Assembly: GCA_026120185.1 (NCBI GenBank)
Contig: JANUWF010001052.1
Span: forward strand, 248,001 to 312,000
DNA length: 64,000 nucleotides
Direction of reading: 5' to 3'
Source of the DNA: Voacanga thouarsii
Lineage: Eukaryota > Streptophyta > Magnoliopsida > Gentianales > Apocynaceae
This document shows, piece after piece, positions 63,458 to 64,000 of the stretch. Within the stretch, counting starts at the first letter, position 1. The number at the start of each line of letters is the position of its first letter. Under the pieces are notes generated by a model. The model worked only from the letters and a program-made list of their open reading frames with translations. It made no database searches and had not been told where the DNA came from. The translations under genes were made by a program, and so were the position numbers.

Positions 63458-63535
63458 ACTACAAATGGAATTCTGAGTACGGATGCTCCACTGTCGTAAT
63501 TCCAAATAAAAATCGCCCTATTTTATGGAATCTCC
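63399..63535 (-). repeat. Right terminal inverted repeat of MULE-R
   Basis: Inverted partner of 40934-41066. Its inner end holds a perfect 13-bp-arm hairpin (63431-63457). Confidence 0.88.
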
Positions 63536-63907
63536 ATATATATTTTGAATGATTTGATAGACTACATATATATTTGTTTTAATATTTTTATCGTATCATT
63601 GTGCGTAATTATTAATTTTATCAAATATTGAGATAATTATTTTGTTATGCTTGTAGTATTGTTATATTATTTTATTGAATTACAAGTGATTTAAAATGAT
63701 GTGGAAATGTATTTTTAGGTATTTTGTCAGTTTGAGTATTGTATTAAAAGTGATTTGTGATGTGGAAGATATATTTGCATGTTTTTGTTGCATTCTAGGA
63801 GTTTGATAGGTGGGTAAGGAAGGACTTGGAGGCTTTATTTCTTTTAAAATTTCAAAATTTTCAATTTCTGTTAAAATAGAAAAATATATTTAGTCCCACA
63901 TGGTCAT

Positions 63908-64000
63908 ATTTCAGAATGCAACTTCCCTAGATTGAGAAATTCTCCAATGACCACCCCATTGTTGGAAATCCGTTGAAAAACGACACCACTTAAAAGAAAT
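63908..64000 (-). repeat. Right terminal inverted repeat of MULE-L (reaches the window edge)
   Basis: Inverted partner of 36148-36240. The outer limit is not seen because the window ends here. Confidence 0.78.

Larger units (their letters stand above)
40934..63535 (-). mobile_element. MULE-R: second PMD-carrying Mutator-like element, inserted in MULE-L
   Basis: TIRs at 40934-41066 and 63399-63535 (about 85% identical) start GGAGATT. An identical 11-bp flank, ATATATATTTT, sits on both sides (40923-40933 and 63536-63546), fitting a MULE target duplication of 9-11 bp. Genes lie on the minus strand in the order PMD then transposase. The native element is about 6.9 kb once the hAT insertion is removed. 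Sequence of MULE-R near 41.3 kb aligns to MULE-L straight across the insertion point, independent proof of the junction. Confidence 0.9.
36148..64000 (+). mobile_element. MULE-L: old Mutator-like element carrying a PMD gene, outermost layer of the nest
   Basis: The left terminal inverted repeat at 36148-36240 matches, inverted, the sequence at about 63908-64000 (15 differences in 93 bp, about 84%). The right end may extend past the window, so the target duplication could not be checked. Own sequence is 36148-40922 plus 63547-64000; the rest is younger insertions. It carries PMD and transposase remnants on the + strand. Between 36650 and 38760 I see no gene. Tying the two TIRs to one element rests on their orientation and on the coding content between them. 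Confidence 0.7.

Noticed and set aside
36148..64000. A single 28-kb giant transposon bounded by the 93-bp inverted repeats
   Set aside because: Internal terminal repeats and target duplications show separate MULE, hAT and Copia insertions; the outermost element itself is only about 5.2 kb.

Overview
The window is nuclear DNA from a flowering plant, most likely a eudicot. It has spliced genes with GT-AG introns, a P-class pentatricopeptide (PPR) gene, a PHR1-type MYB-CC transcription factor, and a dense set of plant transposable elements. I could not identify the species. No rRNA, tRNA, CRISPR or bacterial-style operon was seen.

Region 1 (about 1.1-12.5 kb) is the gene-bearing part. Two host genes lie head-to-tail on the minus strand. 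The first is an apparently intact PPR gene whose coding part is a single exon (1155-2552). The second is a seven-exon PHR1-like gene (4270-10727, 480 codons by my splice model) with a probable non-coding first exon near 12.4 kb. PHR1-like proteins are central regulators of phosphate-starvation responses; P-class PPR proteins usually act on organellar RNA.

Region 2 (12.5-36.1 kb) is AT-rich and repeat-rich. It holds a probable 3.1-kb solo LTR (14338-17430, target duplication TTAGA) with a tRNA-promoter-like repeat cluster inside. It also holds an internally deleted Ty3/Gypsy element of the Tat type (20353-27171) with 0.7-kb LTRs, and a 2.06-kb solo Copia LTR (29789-31845, target duplication ATGCT). 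The Gypsy element carries, in antisense, a broken spliced gene for a plant mobile domain (PMD) protein with its own TATA box.

Region 3 (36.1-64.0 kb) is a four-level nest that I reconstructed from terminal repeats and target duplications. An old PMD-carrying Mutator-like element (MULE-L, + strand, TIRs at 36148 and at the window end) was hit by a second PMD-carrying MULE (MULE-R, 40934-63535, minus). That one was hit inside its transposase by a hAT element (42720-58388, minus). The hAT element was hit by a 9.2-kb Copia element (47050-56237, minus, target duplication GTACT), which belongs to the same family as the solo LTR at 29.8 kb. All transposon genes seen carry stops, frameshifts or lost catalytic residues.

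The most unusual features are three separate PMD genes carried by two transposon classes in one window, and a set of palindromic GGTYGCAT / ATGCRACC hairpins. The hairpins recur at the ends and gene borders of the two related MULEs and may be binding sites of their proteins (inference).
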